Assembly: GCA_037039685.1 (NCBI GenBank)
Contig: JAWNGF010000011.1
Span: forward strand, 1,178,001-1,242,000
Reading direction: 5' to 3'
DNA: 64,000 bases
Origin: Ceratobasidium sp. AG-K
Taxonomy: Eukaryota > Basidiomycota > Agaricomycetes > Cantharellales > Ceratobasidiaceae
Shown here: in pieces, positions 1 through 11,878 of the stretch
Position numbering within the stretch: position 1 is the first letter of the stretch
Layout of the letters: every line of letters starts with the position of its first letter
Notes under the pieces: generated by a model
The model's input: only the letters and a program-made list of their open reading frames with translations
Told to the model about the DNA's origin: nothing
The model's database searches: none
Made by a program: the position numbers and the translations under genes

Positions 1-3000
1 CAAGATGGGGCAACGTTGAGCGACAGACTGCGCCGCAAGACTGCGCGTAGCTTGGCCGGATCGGCGTCTTGTGCGAGCTCGTCAATCTTCTGCAGGTCGT
101 TGATCGTGAGCTGGGGGCCGCCGTAGACGCTGGACCGGCTGCGACGGACGGGGGGCTCGTCGTCGTCGTCGCCCTTGTACTGCCTGCTCAGCATGCTCTT
201 CTTGCGCGACACCCCCGACGTCGACAGCGCACGTGCCGGCCCAGCATACGGCAGCGGCTTGTCGGGCTCGTGTCCATCGTCCGACGCACGCGCATGCTCC
301 TTCAAGTACGCTCGAAACTCGCTCGGGGCAATCTCGGGATGCAGATGCGCTGGGACCCAGAACAGGTGCGAGCCCTCGTCCTCGTCGCCCATCGCATCCC
401 AGTACCCTTCTTCCTCGCTGCGTCGCTGCATCGTCGTCAACCGCAACACGGGTTTGCTGACAAAGCCAAACACACGCAAATACATTCCTACTCGACAAAA
501 ATGTCTACATACTTGTCCAGGATCGTCTCGACTACTTTGCACTGCCAACTCATGTCCTGCACCGTTGTTTCGTCTCTTGCCCCCAGCAGCGTCGGTCCAA
601 ACACGATCGCCAGATTCGACCGGCTCATTTGGTTCACGTGCTCGTGCTCCGATACCCTGCGCCGTCAGCTCATGTCATCTGAACTCGTCCGCTTACCTGT
701 ACAGATGCCCCATAAGGTACTTGAGCGTCGAGTAGTTGGCGTCGGGGAGCGCATTGACGTGCTCGTGCAGCCGGATACTCCTCAGCCGCTCCCCTTCGAT
801 TTCTGTACACCCGTCAGCCACGGCTCCGACACTGACGTGTGGCTCATCAGACACTCCTCGGACGCGAGCCGAGGACCAATATCTCGAGCCCGCCACCCAT
901 CCATGATCGCTCGACAATGGCTCAGATCACCGTCCCAGCCGAGTGATTGCGCCACTGATTAGAACGATCACTTGCATGATTGCGCCCGAACGGTGATGTC
1001 CATATTGCGCCCGGGTGATCTCCATCCAATAATTGTGCGCATCACCAGCGCCACCCAACAATTACCCAAAGCCACCCAACGGTCGTACCCCAAATGTGCA
1101 ACAATCACGCCCCAGATGGCACCCATAATTGCGGCCAACCATGATCCAGACCTAGCACTCGTACCCCCAAATGGCCAACAATCACGCCCCAAAAGCGACT
1201 CGATCATTGCGCCCAAACACCCAACTATTCAAACGCGTATTGAACCGAAATCCGACTCACGCGCAGCCTCGATAAACAAACCATACAAGTCCCACGTCAT
1301 CAACGGCTCGGGCAGCTCGCGGAACCAGAGCTTGAGCACCGAGGTCACATTGTTGATGTCTGCTACCCATTCGCCCGCGTCTAAGTCTACTGCATCTAGG
1401 TCTGCACGAGTGGCAGAGATGGTAGTGTCAGACAAAGAGCACGTCAGGCGATGCACAAAGAGAATGACAGGTATCCCAAAGGGTCAGACGACCACAAAAA
1501 GCGTGTCAGGGCAATCACAAAACAGGCCACAACGAGCACACGGACAATCACAAAGAGAGTCAGCGACGGCCTAAACGAGCCCACAAACAGACTCACCCCG
1601 ATCCAACAAGGCCCTCAGCTCTCTCACCCGACTCGTCGTCCCACTCAGCCGGTATATCCCCACACAATCCAACCCGTGCCTCTCAATCGCCTCGGCACAC
1701 TTGGTCAAAATCCTCGGCTGCTCGACTCCCTCGCGTGCCAGCTGCAGCGGCAACGATATCCCAAACGACGGGCCTGGCGAGGGCGCACTGGGCGCGAGGG
1801 GCGGAAAGACTTGCGTGGGGCCGTATGCGTGCGCGTGGTATGATGTAGACGAGCTAGAAGGCGCGACGGCGGTACTCGTTGCGGGCGAGTTGGTATTCGA
1901 ATGAGATGTGCTGGTAGAAACAAAAGAAGATGAGGGGTGGGCGGAAGAGGACGAGTGGGAGGGTATCGTGTCCAGTGTGGGTAACGGCGGGAGCTGCTCG
2001 AATTAGCGGGGTGGGGGTTAGCTGAGTTGTAGGGCACGCACGAATCCGTCCTCGGCGGGTCCTTCGCGGCGCGGTCCTTTGGGGGCTCCGTGTGCGACGG
2101 CATAGTTTTGCATGTAGACTTTAAAGTCGGTGCGGTTGTCGATGCTTTCGATTGTGAGTTTGATTCCGGGACCTGGTGGGGGTGAGCATAATGAATATAT
2201 ATATGGAAATGGACGGACCGTCTTCGATGCTGAGCGGTGAGAGCGTTGCACCGTCGCCGAGCACGGTGCTCTCGTAGAGAAACGCGTACCGGGAGAGGTG
2301 GTACTGTGTCCCCAGATCAATCTCGTCGGCGCATTCTTTCAAAGACTGCAGAGAGTTAGTCGGGCTCCGGCAAGAGCGAGGAACGCACCCGCAGAATCCT
2401 TGGGAGCTGGAAATTAAAGTACTCTTGGCGGATTTTCTGGGTCTCGAGCATCGACTGGCGGTATCCGTCCGAGGCCATGGACAGGCGCGCACGGATGTCT
2501 TCTTCCTGCCGTTGCAGCTGGCTCCACCGTGTTAGCTCGGTCACCTTGCGCCAGTCGACTCACATTGACCGACTTGCCCTTGAGCAGAGCACCGCCCTTG
2601 GCGACTGCCTTTCCCAATGCACCCATTCCCCCGCCGCTCATGCCAATGACTCTGCCGTCTGCGCCCCGCAATCCTGCATCCCGCATGTTCTCGCCCTCCT
2701 TGGCCACCAACACCCGCTCCAACTCCTCTGTTACCGCCGTTACCCGCCCCTTGGCCTTTTCCATCGCTGCCTCTGCATCCTGCAGCGCCCGCTCATACCG
2801 CGTGCCCAGGTCCTTGGCGCTCTTTCGATTGCGCTCCACCTCCTTGGCCAAACTCGCAAGCTCATCGCCCATCTCTGCCAACCGCTGCGCAAACCGCACA
2901 CGCGACTCGCCAATCATCTCGTGAATCTTCATCGTCGACGTCCAGGCAGAGACGAACGACCCCGCCTTGCCGTCGTTCATGGCGTACACTTCGCTCGTCG

Positions 3001-3402
3001 ACCGTGCGAGTTTGTACAGCCCCCGTCCGAACTCGTCTTCCAGTGCGGCGCGTTTGCGGAAAAAGATCGATGCTTCGCGGCAGGACACCATGGATTGTTT
3101 GATTCGGTCGAGTAGTAATGGCACTCCACACTGCGCCTGTTAGCTGCATTCATCACATGTCGCCCACTCACATCAAGTTCACAGAGACTCCGGAGCATGG
3201 CCTCGTCGAATCCAGTGGGCACAACATCGTCGCTGTTGGACTGGCTGGCCAGTCCCCCCGCGGCAATGCTCACGACGGGAATATCATCACCCCAGTCGGT
3301 CGGTGACGCCGAGCGTGGTGGCGAGTATGTTCGTCCGGGCGGCGAGCCCGGTGCTTTCGGCAGCGACATGGTGCGCGGCGGGTAGCTCGGTGGATCAGGC
3401 AT
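1..3402 (-). CDS. F-BAR and RhoGAP domain protein (Rgd1/Rga7 type), 3' partial
   Basis: GTPase-activating protein for a Rho/Cdc42-type GTPase, expected at the plasma membrane at sites of polarity or cytokinesis (family knowledge). The ATG at 3402 opens a Pro-rich leader. An F-BAR domain follows (about 3130-2360; 'DRIKQSMVSCREASIFF', 'KRAALEDEFGRGLYKLAR'), then the linker 'IESIDNRTDFKVYMQNYA' typical of Rgd1 relatives, a Ser-rich spacer, and a RhoGAP domain with the arginine finger in 'VGIYRLSG' and the later blocks 'WFRELPEPLMT', 'ALPDANYSTLKYLMGHLY' and 'NQMSRSNLAIVFGPTLLG'. Introns include 3171-3131, 2563-2518, one of about 458 nt inside the RhoGAP domain (1260-803) and one of 56 nt at 512-457. 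Splicing the last removes the stop at 490-488 and adds an acidic tail ('GYWDAMGDEDEGSHLFWVP') that continues past base 1. Without that splice the protein ends right after the RhoGAP domain. Confidence 0.88.
925..1258. repeat. Degenerate short repeats inside a long RhoGAP intron
   Basis: This stretch lies in the unusually long intron between the RhoGAP exons ending near 1261 and starting near 802. It contains many loosely repeated units of about 20-24 nt built around 'ATTGCGCCC' or 'AATCACGCCCC' followed by 'AAA' (for example near 975, 1002, 1105, 1185 and 1207). The units vary and are not a clean tandem array. No coding sense is seen. Confidence 0.5.
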
Positions 3403-3849
3403 GTTGTGGTCGAGTAGCGCTTGCGTTACCCATTACATTAGGATTACACTCAATTACATTCGATTGCATTAGCACTAGTCCCATCCACTGACGCATATAA
3501 TAGACTTTTGCCGATCACCCTCCCCACCGGACGTCGGACATGCGCCACCGCTTGCCACAGATTCGCCACTTGGCCACCGAAGACGAAGCGAGCTATTTGC
3601 GATGTTCCTGGTTATTGCATTCAGGGCGACAAAAGAGCCGATGCATTCCAGGCCGAAGAGACACTGAAATCCAAATGCATGATCGCCCTCTGATCTCTTC
3701 CCACCGCCGGACGAGCCCAAACCGGAACGACCCTTTTATCTAGCCACCGAGTGGCGTATAAGTAGCCCCCATGCGCACGCGAACCCACGGGCCAGTGCCC
3801 CCGCGCCTGTGATTGGACACTCGCCACCTTTATCCGGCTCTCATCCACC
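3403..3849. promoter_or_regulatory. Divergent promoter region with phased ATTACATT repeats
   Basis: This is the shared upstream region of the minus-strand F-BAR/RhoGAP gene and the plus-strand C2H2 gene. Just upstream of the RhoGAP start, four copies of ATTACATT or near variants begin at 3432, 3443, 3453 and 3463, a spacing of 10-11 nt or about one helical turn. A TATA-like 'GTATAAGTAG' lies near 3755, about 95 nt before the C2H2 start. Factor identity is unknown. Confidence 0.45.
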
Positions 3850-4971
3850 ATGCCTGCCCAGATCAGCTCCATCCTCGACGGTCCTGCCGGTCCGCCCCCG
3901 CCCTTGCCCGCCATTGACAAGCCCAGTCTGCGCAGACTGTCGGATGCCATCGCCGCACTCCCAGACACCCGTGCTACCGCGCTGGGCCAGTTGCTCGTCG
4001 CCGCCGGAATCCCCGAGGTAAGCCCGCCCGTTCGTCATTGTTCAATTCTCATCCTCGCAGTCGGACGCCACCCTCAACCTCGATCTCGACCTCCTCCCCG
4101 TCGGGGTGTTTCGCAAAGTATGGCACTGCGTCTACGATCCGCCCTCGACTACACCCGACCCGCCCCAAACCAAACTGAGCGTAGTCGTAGCCGACGTGCT
4201 CGACTCGGAATCACCCATACTCAAGGTGAGCCCATTGTCAATACAAAGCTACGCATCTCAATCCACGCAGCCATCCCCCGCATCGATAACGCATCCCCTG
4301 AAATCAGAGGAAGACGAGCTCCGAGACGACGACGACCTCGTTCCCACCGTGCCAGCAAAGCGCAAACCCACTAGCTCCCGAGCCGGCAAACAAAAGAGGT
4401 CAGCCCCAACCCTACCTCCAACGAACTGCCCCTAACTGTCATCAGACGCGCATCCTCCGTCTCGTCCCGATCAGACGCGTCCAACGCCCGCGAGTACCGA
4501 TTCGTCCAGCCGGCGCCACACGCCGGACCCTCTACCACGCCCGACAAGGTCCAGTGGGTCGCCCAGCGCTCGGGTATCGCGTGCGCCTACCGCTCGCCGA
4601 TTCCTGATTTCGCAGCGTGCACCCGGACGTTTTCCCGTATTGCGGATATGCGTCGGCATATCGACCACCAGCACTGCGAGGAAGAAGCCCAGGCCGTGAT
4701 CGATGGTCGTATCACCCGGGCCCAGGCCACGCTCCTGGGCGACGACTGGAAGGGCGAGATCAGTAAGCCCATGTGCGAGGGATGGTACGTCGTATGTTGC
4801 TGGACGCGCATATGCTCACTTGTTTCCAGCAAACAAACATTCTCACGCAAGGACGCCGTCAAGCGACACCAGACCGAGACCGGGGCCACTGTCGTCAACG
4901 GTGTGTGCACGTCCTGTCCGGGCTCGGGCAACGCTTCGGGCGCGGGAAAGAAGCGAGCCCGTCGTAAATGA
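3850..4971 (+). CDS. C2H2-like zinc-finger protein
   Basis: Probable nuclear DNA-binding protein. The ATG at 3850 begins 'MPAQISSILDGPAG'. Introns: 4018-4060, possibly 4225-4269 (45 nt, stopless, so it can be read through), one starting near 4399 and ending near 4445, and one near 4785-4829. The last junction joins 'MCEGC' to 'KQTFSRKDAVKRH', giving a C-x2-C...H finger. A first, atypical finger lies around 'FAACTRTFSRIADMRRHIDH'. The C-terminus is basic (GKKRARRK), likely a nuclear localisation signal. The middle is acidic, Ser/Pro-rich and probably disordered. I do not recognise a specific orthologue. The two fingers near the C-terminus resemble short fungal C2H2 factors. Confidence 0.78.
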
Positions 4972-6091
4972 ACATTTCGTCCTTTGAAATATACCCTGTA
5001 TCCCTTGGCTTTCACCTTCGCTTTCTGGACAATGTTTTTATATTCGCTTTCACCTTTCGCGCTGACATGTATCAACAGACCCGCCAATTATACATGATAG
5101 ACCCCGGGCGAGTGTTTAGGCCACGTACATGCGCTTTGTTCTCCCGACTGGTTCCCTCCGGACGGTGGCGGCCATCGTAGATCCCGGTAGCCGCGCAATC
5201 GGGTGCAGGGGCGTCCTGGACTCAACCAAAGCAACATCCCCCAGCGCGGAGAAATATACGGTTTGTTGTGGTTCTCGGTTCTCGTTATTGTCCCAGACCG
5301 AAAAGGAAGATCCCTATTCGCCGCGACGCATTCGGACGCGTTGGCTCTCGTGCTCAAGGTTTGTCTGGACTGAATCCACAGGGGCGGTTGCTCTGGCTCC
5401 GTCCTCTGACCCAGGGTGCGGAATGGCGGAACGGAAGTGTCCGTTTAGGAAGGTGCGGCCAGTGTTGATCTCACGCGCCCAACCGCATATTCCGCTTCTT
5501 TACCGGTCCTGCTCCCGGCCAAGATCACCAATTAGTCCTTTCACCTCCCTTATTTGCACTAGTCTCGTTTACTCGCCTCCAAAGTGGCTGACAGCTCTGA
5601 CGGATCAATTGTCCCCGGCGCTTGCTCAAACCAAATTCATCTCGCGCTCTTCGTCGAGTAAATTTTTAATTCTCGGTTGGGGTGACAACGCGATAACCTT
5701 GGACAGCGGCCGCTGCTCAATTTTTGACGGTCGAGGGATGTGCGGGCACGATACCCAGCTGGGCGAACAAGGTGCCGACATTGTTCGGTGGCGACCCAGT
5801 GGCCAGTTTGGTTGCCTTTTTGATGACCGGGCGGAAGTTTACGCGTTCGATTGTGAGCATGTGCTACGTTGACTCGAACGATGGGTGTATGCACGGTTCC
5901 ATGGCCACCGTGTGGCATGGAGACTGAAACCACCAACGTAATCTCGAGAAGCGATCGTTCTCCACGGCACCCATTGAAGCCAACAAAGCATAGCATACAT
6001 CTCAAGTTTACTATATCAAGACGTTGATTACGGGCTCAAACTTTACAATCCTTCTCAATATTCTGATAGAAGTACATATTTTAATCTGACC
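4972..6091. other. Intergenic, no convincing gene
   Basis: A 247-codon plus-strand frame (5129-5872) has no recognisable domain and an amino-acid composition like random sequence. One short minus-strand frame (5717-5860) is listed separately. Confidence 0.4.
5717..5860 (-). CDS. Possible 47-residue small protein or exon
   Basis: An ATG at 5860 opens 47 codons reading 'VNFRPVIKKATKLATGSPP' and 'NNVGTLFAQLGIVPAHP'. The basic N-terminal half and orderly Pro/Gly/Asn-rich middle look more protein-like than the surrounding frames. It could be an exon of a gene whose other parts I could not join. There is no family recognition. Confidence 0.2.
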   Translation of the reverse strand: MLTIERVNFRPVIKKATKLATGSPPNNVGTLFAQLGIVPAHPSTVKN

Positions 6092-7021
6092 TCAGCGAGA
6101 AACAACCACGGTGAGCGAATTGGATCGTATAGTGCCCTCCTTCTGTGCCTTGATCTTTGTTTGGCCGATGCTCGTAAAGCTCACGGTCACCTTTCCCTCG
6201 GCATCAGAGAGGCTACTCGAGGAAGCACCAGGACCGGCGATAGATGCACCGGTGATGATGCGCCCGGTCGTTCCATCGGTTACAGTCACTGTAAGCGGGT
6301 GTAAGCTCCCAATCCAGCCAGTCGCATGGAATCTACCTTGCACGGGCGTCCCAACTTTTGCGCGTGTGGGACCGTCGAGTTTCAAGAATGCGTTGGCATT
6401 GAAAGCGTCAAAAGCCCAAAGAACGTGGTCGTGTGCCGAGACGTGCTGTTGGCACCCGCCGACCTGCACCGGAATAAGTTGGGGTCAAGGTGTCTGGGAT
6501 AGACTTGCCGGTGTGAATTGCCAGTCAACCAACAGGCCCCAGAACTGCGTCGACGTTTGTGAGCTTGTACCAATCCGAGTCACAAAGAAATCTTCAAATT
6601 CAGTGCTCCACTGCGATCGTTGGCAGGCAGCTCCGAGCCAAAAAATTAAACGACACACCGTTGCATCCCATGAAAATCTATTCAGCAGGGCGACATCGGC
6701 CATCGCCGTCGTACAGGTGGGCCCAGGGCTCGGATTTGCTCCATTATTCGTGCCGTCGCCTATAATTTTTTGTTGGCTCGAATAGGACGCGAATGAAAAA
6801 AATGCCTAGTTACACTTTTGCGGAGCTCCATTTGCAGGCTTCACGACGCGCCCTCTAGTCTTGATCACACCATCAAAGATCGTAGAGTTTGCGCCTTCGA
6901 TGCGCACAAACACCTCTGTAGCGAGGCTTTGGAGTTCTCGTTTGGCGGGTGACGCAACAGACAATGGAGCAAAAGCGGCCGAAGCAGCCAAAGAACTCAG
7001 AACAAGCGAGACGCGAACCAT
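6092..7021 (-). CDS. Secreted DUF4430-like protein
   Basis: Predicted extracellular protein of unknown function. The chosen ATG at 7021 starts a signal peptide ('MVRVSLVLSSLAASAAFAPL') ending near 'SVASPAKR', a possible Kex2 site. The ATG at 7039 would add six polar residues before it, so it was not preferred. Spliced segments give 'TEVFVRIEGANSTIFDG', 'KCDGTNNGANPSPGPTC', 'FEDFFVTRIG', 'STQFWGLLVDWQFTPVGGC', 'HDHVLWAFDAFNANAFLKL' and a C-terminal beta domain with 'LTVTVTDGTTG'. These are the marks of fungal secreted proteins with a DUF4430 (transcobalamin C-terminal-like) domain. Four introns interrupt it. The one at 6508-6464 has a GC donor (GCAAGT), inferred because only this splice keeps 'QFTP' joined to 'VGGCQQ'. 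Paired cysteines suit an exported protein. Confidence 0.82.
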
Positions 7022-7376
7022 CGAGGGGCGCTCGGCCACAGCCCTCTATCAGCGCGCTTTAAACAAGACGAGACTCGAGACTCGCGATCCAAATTCCATT
7101 CAAGTGAAGACCGAGGACAAGTTCTCGCAGGGTAGCATATAGTCCATGATCCGGGCGTCGAACAACGGACCATACAGAGTAATCAAGAAACGATCATGTG
7201 GCATAGACTCTAGTTGCCGAGACCGCATACTAAGAGGCGGGAGGTGCTTGGCCGCATACTTTTAATCGATTAAGAATGATTAAGCAAGATAAGACTCACG
7301 TGACTAACTTTGGACACAAACTTGTATTCAACAATGAAGCAAATACCATTTACAACTCTCGCCAATCGTCTCCACC
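7022..7376. promoter_or_regulatory. Divergent promoter with CACGTG E-box
   Basis: Short shared upstream region of the secreted DUF4430 gene (-) and arp8 (+). A perfect CACGTG lies near 7298, preceded by AT-rich 'ATTAAG' repeats at about 7268-7285. Binding by a bHLH factor is inference. Confidence 0.35.
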
Positions 7377-10300
7377 ATGGTTCGTAGCTCTTCGGCGCCC
7401 AAGAGGGAAGAGGTCCCTATGAAGTTTACGACGTTCCATGTGCCTCCCGTGTACGTACTAATGCCCAAAGCAAAAAGCCTCGCCTGACACACGAGTTGCT
7501 AGAATAAACACCAAAAATGTATCCTCGTCCTATCTGCGAAGCGAAAGTCAGACTATCTGGGCCCGTAACGCGGCTGCCAACGCGCAAAGAAAACGCACGG
7601 CCGAAGAAGCATTCACGGGCAAGGAAAAGGCCGTGCCCAATGACGTTGGTTCATTTCGTTTTTCTCGAATGAGGGCACTTACGTGGTTCTATACCCAACT
7701 CAGGCCGCACCGGCCTCAAAAACGCTTGTCATCCATCCCGGGTCGCGGTGGCTCAAGATTGGCATGGCCAGCGACGTGTTTCCCGTGTCGGTGCCATTCG
7801 TTATTGCTCGCAAGCGACGCGTGGGCACCACACCCGACCCCACGTTTTACAACGGAGTGATTCCCCCTGCGAGCGAGCGCAATGCAGCCGAGGTGTCGAC
7901 CGAGTCGGAAGAGGAAGATCCAGTGAGCGATTTAACTTGACTTTCATTCTCCGAAGTGTCACGGACTAGTTCTGATTTTCAGTTTGTCGAGCGAACGGCT
8001 GGGATACGCTCTTCGTTGCTCGCTCGTATGAAGTTTTACAAACTGGAAGTCTTGCCCAAAGGCTCTTCGGAAGCCGCGAGGATCAACGCGAATTTCAAGC
8101 CGTCGACGATTGCCGACCACAACGATCCGTACCGGGTCGAGTGGCTCGGAAGCGCTGGGAATCCCATCGGAGACGAAGAGGTATTCATTGGGGAAAAGGT
8201 ATGTCCCACTCACGTCAAAAAGTCGCCGTTTGACGTGGGTTCCAGGCCCTTCTATTTGGAGACGCAGCAGCCTGCGGCTTCACTGTAAAGTGGCCGATAC
8301 GCGGAAATAGCCTCAACACCAGGGATTATGATTCGGTGCAGGAGATCATTTCGGACATTGAGACTATTTGGAGTCGGGCCCTTTCCCAAGAGCTCCAGAT
8401 CCCTCGGTCGCGGTACAAGGCAAGCGAACGAATCGCATCCAGTCGATCGTTGACAATAAGCGTTTGGACAGGAATTATCCGTTATTCTTGTGATTCCAGA
8501 CTACTTTGATCGGTTCTATGTGCGGGAACTCGTCAACGTGCTCCTTGTTCAAATGGGATTTTCTCAATTGTGCATCCAGCAGGTAACGTTCAGGGAGAGG
8601 GTTGAGGTGCCACACGTGTAACACGCCACATAGGAATCGCTTTGCGCCGCATTTGGTGCTGGACTGTCCACGGCATGCGTGGTCGATATCGGCGCAGTAA
8701 AGACGAGTATTGCCTGCGTGGATGAAGGCCAGGTCTTACCTGATACTCGGTACGTCTTTTAACCTTGCTGAGATGGGAACGCTTTACCGACAGGCTCGTT
8801 AGAATCACGCTGGACTTGGGGGGCGATGATATCACCGAATACTTGTACTATCTGCTCAAAGAGATCAACTGGCCATATCGGGACTTTCAGCTGAGCCGGA
8901 TGTATGATTGGAACCTCATGACCAGGCTGAAGAAGATGACATGCTCTCTTGCCGAGGTATGTGCACTTTGAGGCACAAGGCCGATCGCTGACATGGACCT
9001 AGACCGATGTCGCATTGAATCTATACGACTTTGATGTACGTAGGCCTGGACACGTTACAGAGCGATACACGATGCAGGTCTACGACGAACCAGTGGTTGC
9101 GGCCATGGTACGGAACAACTCTATTCAACCCGGCATCATGCTGACGACATGATAGTGTATATTTGAACCCCGCATCATCGACTTTGACGCAAAGAGATCC
9201 AGACAGCGATTGCTCTGGACCCGTGAAAATGTCGAAGACGTACCGGACTTTTCCAGCGATATCCTCGTACGTGCAACGTTTCGAATACCCCTGCACCCCT
9301 ATCTCACTTTCAATTTCCGCTCCTATTGTCCTCCTGTTTAATCGAACCCCCTGCTCCAGACACAAGCAATGCTCATTTCGACGCAACATCTTCTTCCCCA
9401 ACAACCGCCTGTTCAGACATTTCCTACCAAGCAACAGGTTCCGCAATTGGATGGAGCACATGATGCAGACGGAGACACCGAGATGGATGTCGGCCCGCAA
9501 ACGGATGTGCCAGCTGAGTAAGCTATACTTTATTTCTCTTGTGCAGGTTGGATGGGATGCCAGGCGTACGCATTTGGGGTGGCTGGGGCAAGGGTGGTGG
9601 AACAATGACTAAATCGGGTGTGTTCAGGTCGTCGACTGAAAAGTCCAAGGACGAAAAGCAACCGACCCCGGTGCCGGACGAGACCCCAGTGGTACCTCGA
9701 TCGGAGGACGTCAGTCGTTCGGCCTCGGTCGCGGCTTCAGGCCAACATGAACTCGCCACTTCCGCACAGCCCGAGTCTCCGACTGAACTGGAGATCGTGC
9801 CCGCCCCCGAGACGTCGAAAAAGAAATCAAAAGCCCGACAAGCACCCGTACCTCCACCCGCACCAACGATCGATGTGCGCTGGGAGGCGAGCAAGTTACC
9901 CCTGGATGTAGCCATATTCAACAGCGCTCGCGCAGCCGGAGGAGTAGACCGGATCAAGAAGTTTCTCCAAGTGGTTGTGATTGTGGGTGGGACGAGCATG
10001 ATCCCCGGGATGGTTCATGCCCTGGAAAGTCGGTGAGTTCCTCTGCCCCCTGTGTGGCTCGGTTCCGGCCATCTGTTCGGTCTGCACCTCAGACCGTTCA
10101 TGCGGCCGTTGACCTGTCCATGCGGTTGGTGAATTGTTCCTTGCACGTGCGCCTCATTTGGCGAGTGATGGGCCATTCCCACTTATGTCGCTTGTTCCTG
10201 TCCGTGCCGATGTCAATGCCGTGCGTACTGACCCTGAATGGACCAGACTCCAGGCGATTGCGTTTCCTCTCGTGCCTGGGATGGAAAAGGTCCAAGTTGT

Positions 10301-10649
10301 GCCGTCGCCCAAGGACATTGACCCCCGCGTGTTTGAGTTGGAAGGGCGCAGCCGTGTTGGCCAAACTCGAAGCGCTGAACGAAATGTGGATTACGCCGAG
10401 CGATTGGGTGAGTCCGATCACGTTGGTTCCTCTTGTTTGGAGGCTGGGAGAATCTTCCGTTGTATTTGCGGCATATTTTGGGATTTTGCAATGGTATTTC
10501 CTCGAGCTGGAGCTGCCCTGGATGATGTCCAATCGACTTGTCTTCCTCCACGGCACTCATTACATTCGCGCCCATATTTTGACATGCTGACTGTTTGGCA
10601 GGATATGCTTGGAATGAGGGCGTTAAGGGAGCGTACGTTGTTTATGTAG
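7377..10649 (+). CDS. arp8: Actin-related protein 8 (INO80 chromatin remodelling complex)
   Basis: Arp8 is a nuclear actin-fold subunit of INO80 that helps the complex bind nucleosomes and works in transcription and DNA repair (family knowledge). The ATG at 7377 is in a good context (CCACCATGG). The spliced protein shows 'FHVPPV/INTKNVSSSYLRS', 'LVIHPGSRWLKIGMASD', 'VLVIPDYFDRFYVREL', the actin-type phosphate loops 'VVDIGAVKTSIACVDEG' and 'ITLDLGGDDITEYLYYLL', then 'VVIVGGTSMIPGM' and the C-terminal signature 'SDW/DMLGMRALRERTLFM'. A long acidic/Pro-rich insertion (about 9330-9840) separates the two halves, as is usual for Arp8. There are more than ten short introns. The last (from 10409) is spliced in phase to give 'WDMLGMRALRER'. 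No frame break was seen. Confidence 0.9.
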
Positions 10650-11878
10650 TGGCACGTCATGTATAATATTGGGGTGAATTCACGAATATTGAGCGCCGTG
10701 GGTCGAGGCAATCGGGTCGGAGTCGAGAAATGTGGCACGCAAGCCGGAGAGAAGACGAAGAGAGATGGAGCCTGATGGAGGATCGTCTCGGACTGACGCA
10801 ACGATTGGCGCGACAAACCTACCAAAAGTCGGCCCTGCAGACTTCCATTCTGTGCTTAATCTAGTCTTGATTGGGAATTATTTGTTTTCGGGGGATCAAG
10901 CCGTGTGGGAGGAGGCTTTGCAAGCGTATGCTTCGCGTTCGCGATGAAAAACATCGACCGCGCGCGCGATACGAGACTCTTACGAGGTGCTGGGGGTCAG
11001 ATAAAAGGAAAAAGAAGAGTTTGAGCTTGATTTGATTGTTGGCCCGGCTAGGCAGGAGCCGACCCTGGGAGCGGTCGACGTCGCTCTGGAGGGGAAGCAG
11101 GCCCGGACGGACGTCACCACTGAAACGTGAGGGATTTTGATTACCGCGAGAGCAGTGAGCACTGGACGAGTTGGGGCGCTGAACGTGCCGGGACCGAGCG
11201 CATACACGAATGATATCATCGCACCAGGCACACGGATCGACATCCGCGGCGACAAATGTATGTGCGACAAAGTCGGTGCGCTGCATGTTGCCATGTGCGC
11301 CCGTGCCACCATGGGAGCGATCTTCTGCTCATCTGATCGTTCCCTGGCGCGGGAAAGGTGGAATGTTGTGGTCTGTTGGGTAGAGATTCGTCGTGAGAAC
11401 TCGAGTGCGGTGCCCGCTTGGGGGTGTACGCTGTCGGCCGGTGCCTACGCACTGTAACATGTGTTCAGTGAAGAGGCCGTGGGGATGCCGGAGCGATGCC
11501 TGATCGCTGCCCATTCGATCGTTGCCACTGTGGTCGCTGCCGCCGGCGAGGCAGTGTAGCGTATATATCGCAGATAAAAAAGCAGAGTGAAACAGCGATC
11601 CGGCAAAACGGATCCAGAAGCGGCGCAAAACAGGGTGCTCGCAACTCGGCAATGTGGGCTTCCATCCGTATACGGCAAACCCCGCCATGGCATTGGCTCA
11701 TATGTCATGTTCGGTCGCTGGCATTTATCTGTATAATATCCACCAAGAGCCCCCCCGCCATCGTTTCAGCGCCGCATACAACAGATCCCATCTGTGCCCA
11801 CCGATCCCCCACTAGGCCCTATATGGTCTAGCGCCCGTGGCCCAAGGCTATAGACCCCCGCGTACGACCGCCAGACTC
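10650..11878. other. Intergenic and 5' region of the Con7-like gene
   Basis: Roughly 1.2 kb without a convincing coding region. Short open frames on both strands have no recognisable motif. It probably contains the arp8 3' end and a long leader or promoter for the gene at 11879, a common arrangement for regulatory genes. Confidence 0.4.

Noticed and set aside
1705..2103. Ser/Pro-rich minus-strand frame inside the RhoGAP gene
   Set aside because: Another frame of the same exon carries the real spacer and RhoGAP start; this one is a shadow.
5129..5872. 247-codon plus-strand frame
   Set aside because: No recognisable domain and no splice pattern; GC-rich sequence easily leaves such frames open.
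11837..11878. Upstream extension of the Con7-like frame
   Set aside because: It begins with GTG; the first ATG in frame is at 11879.
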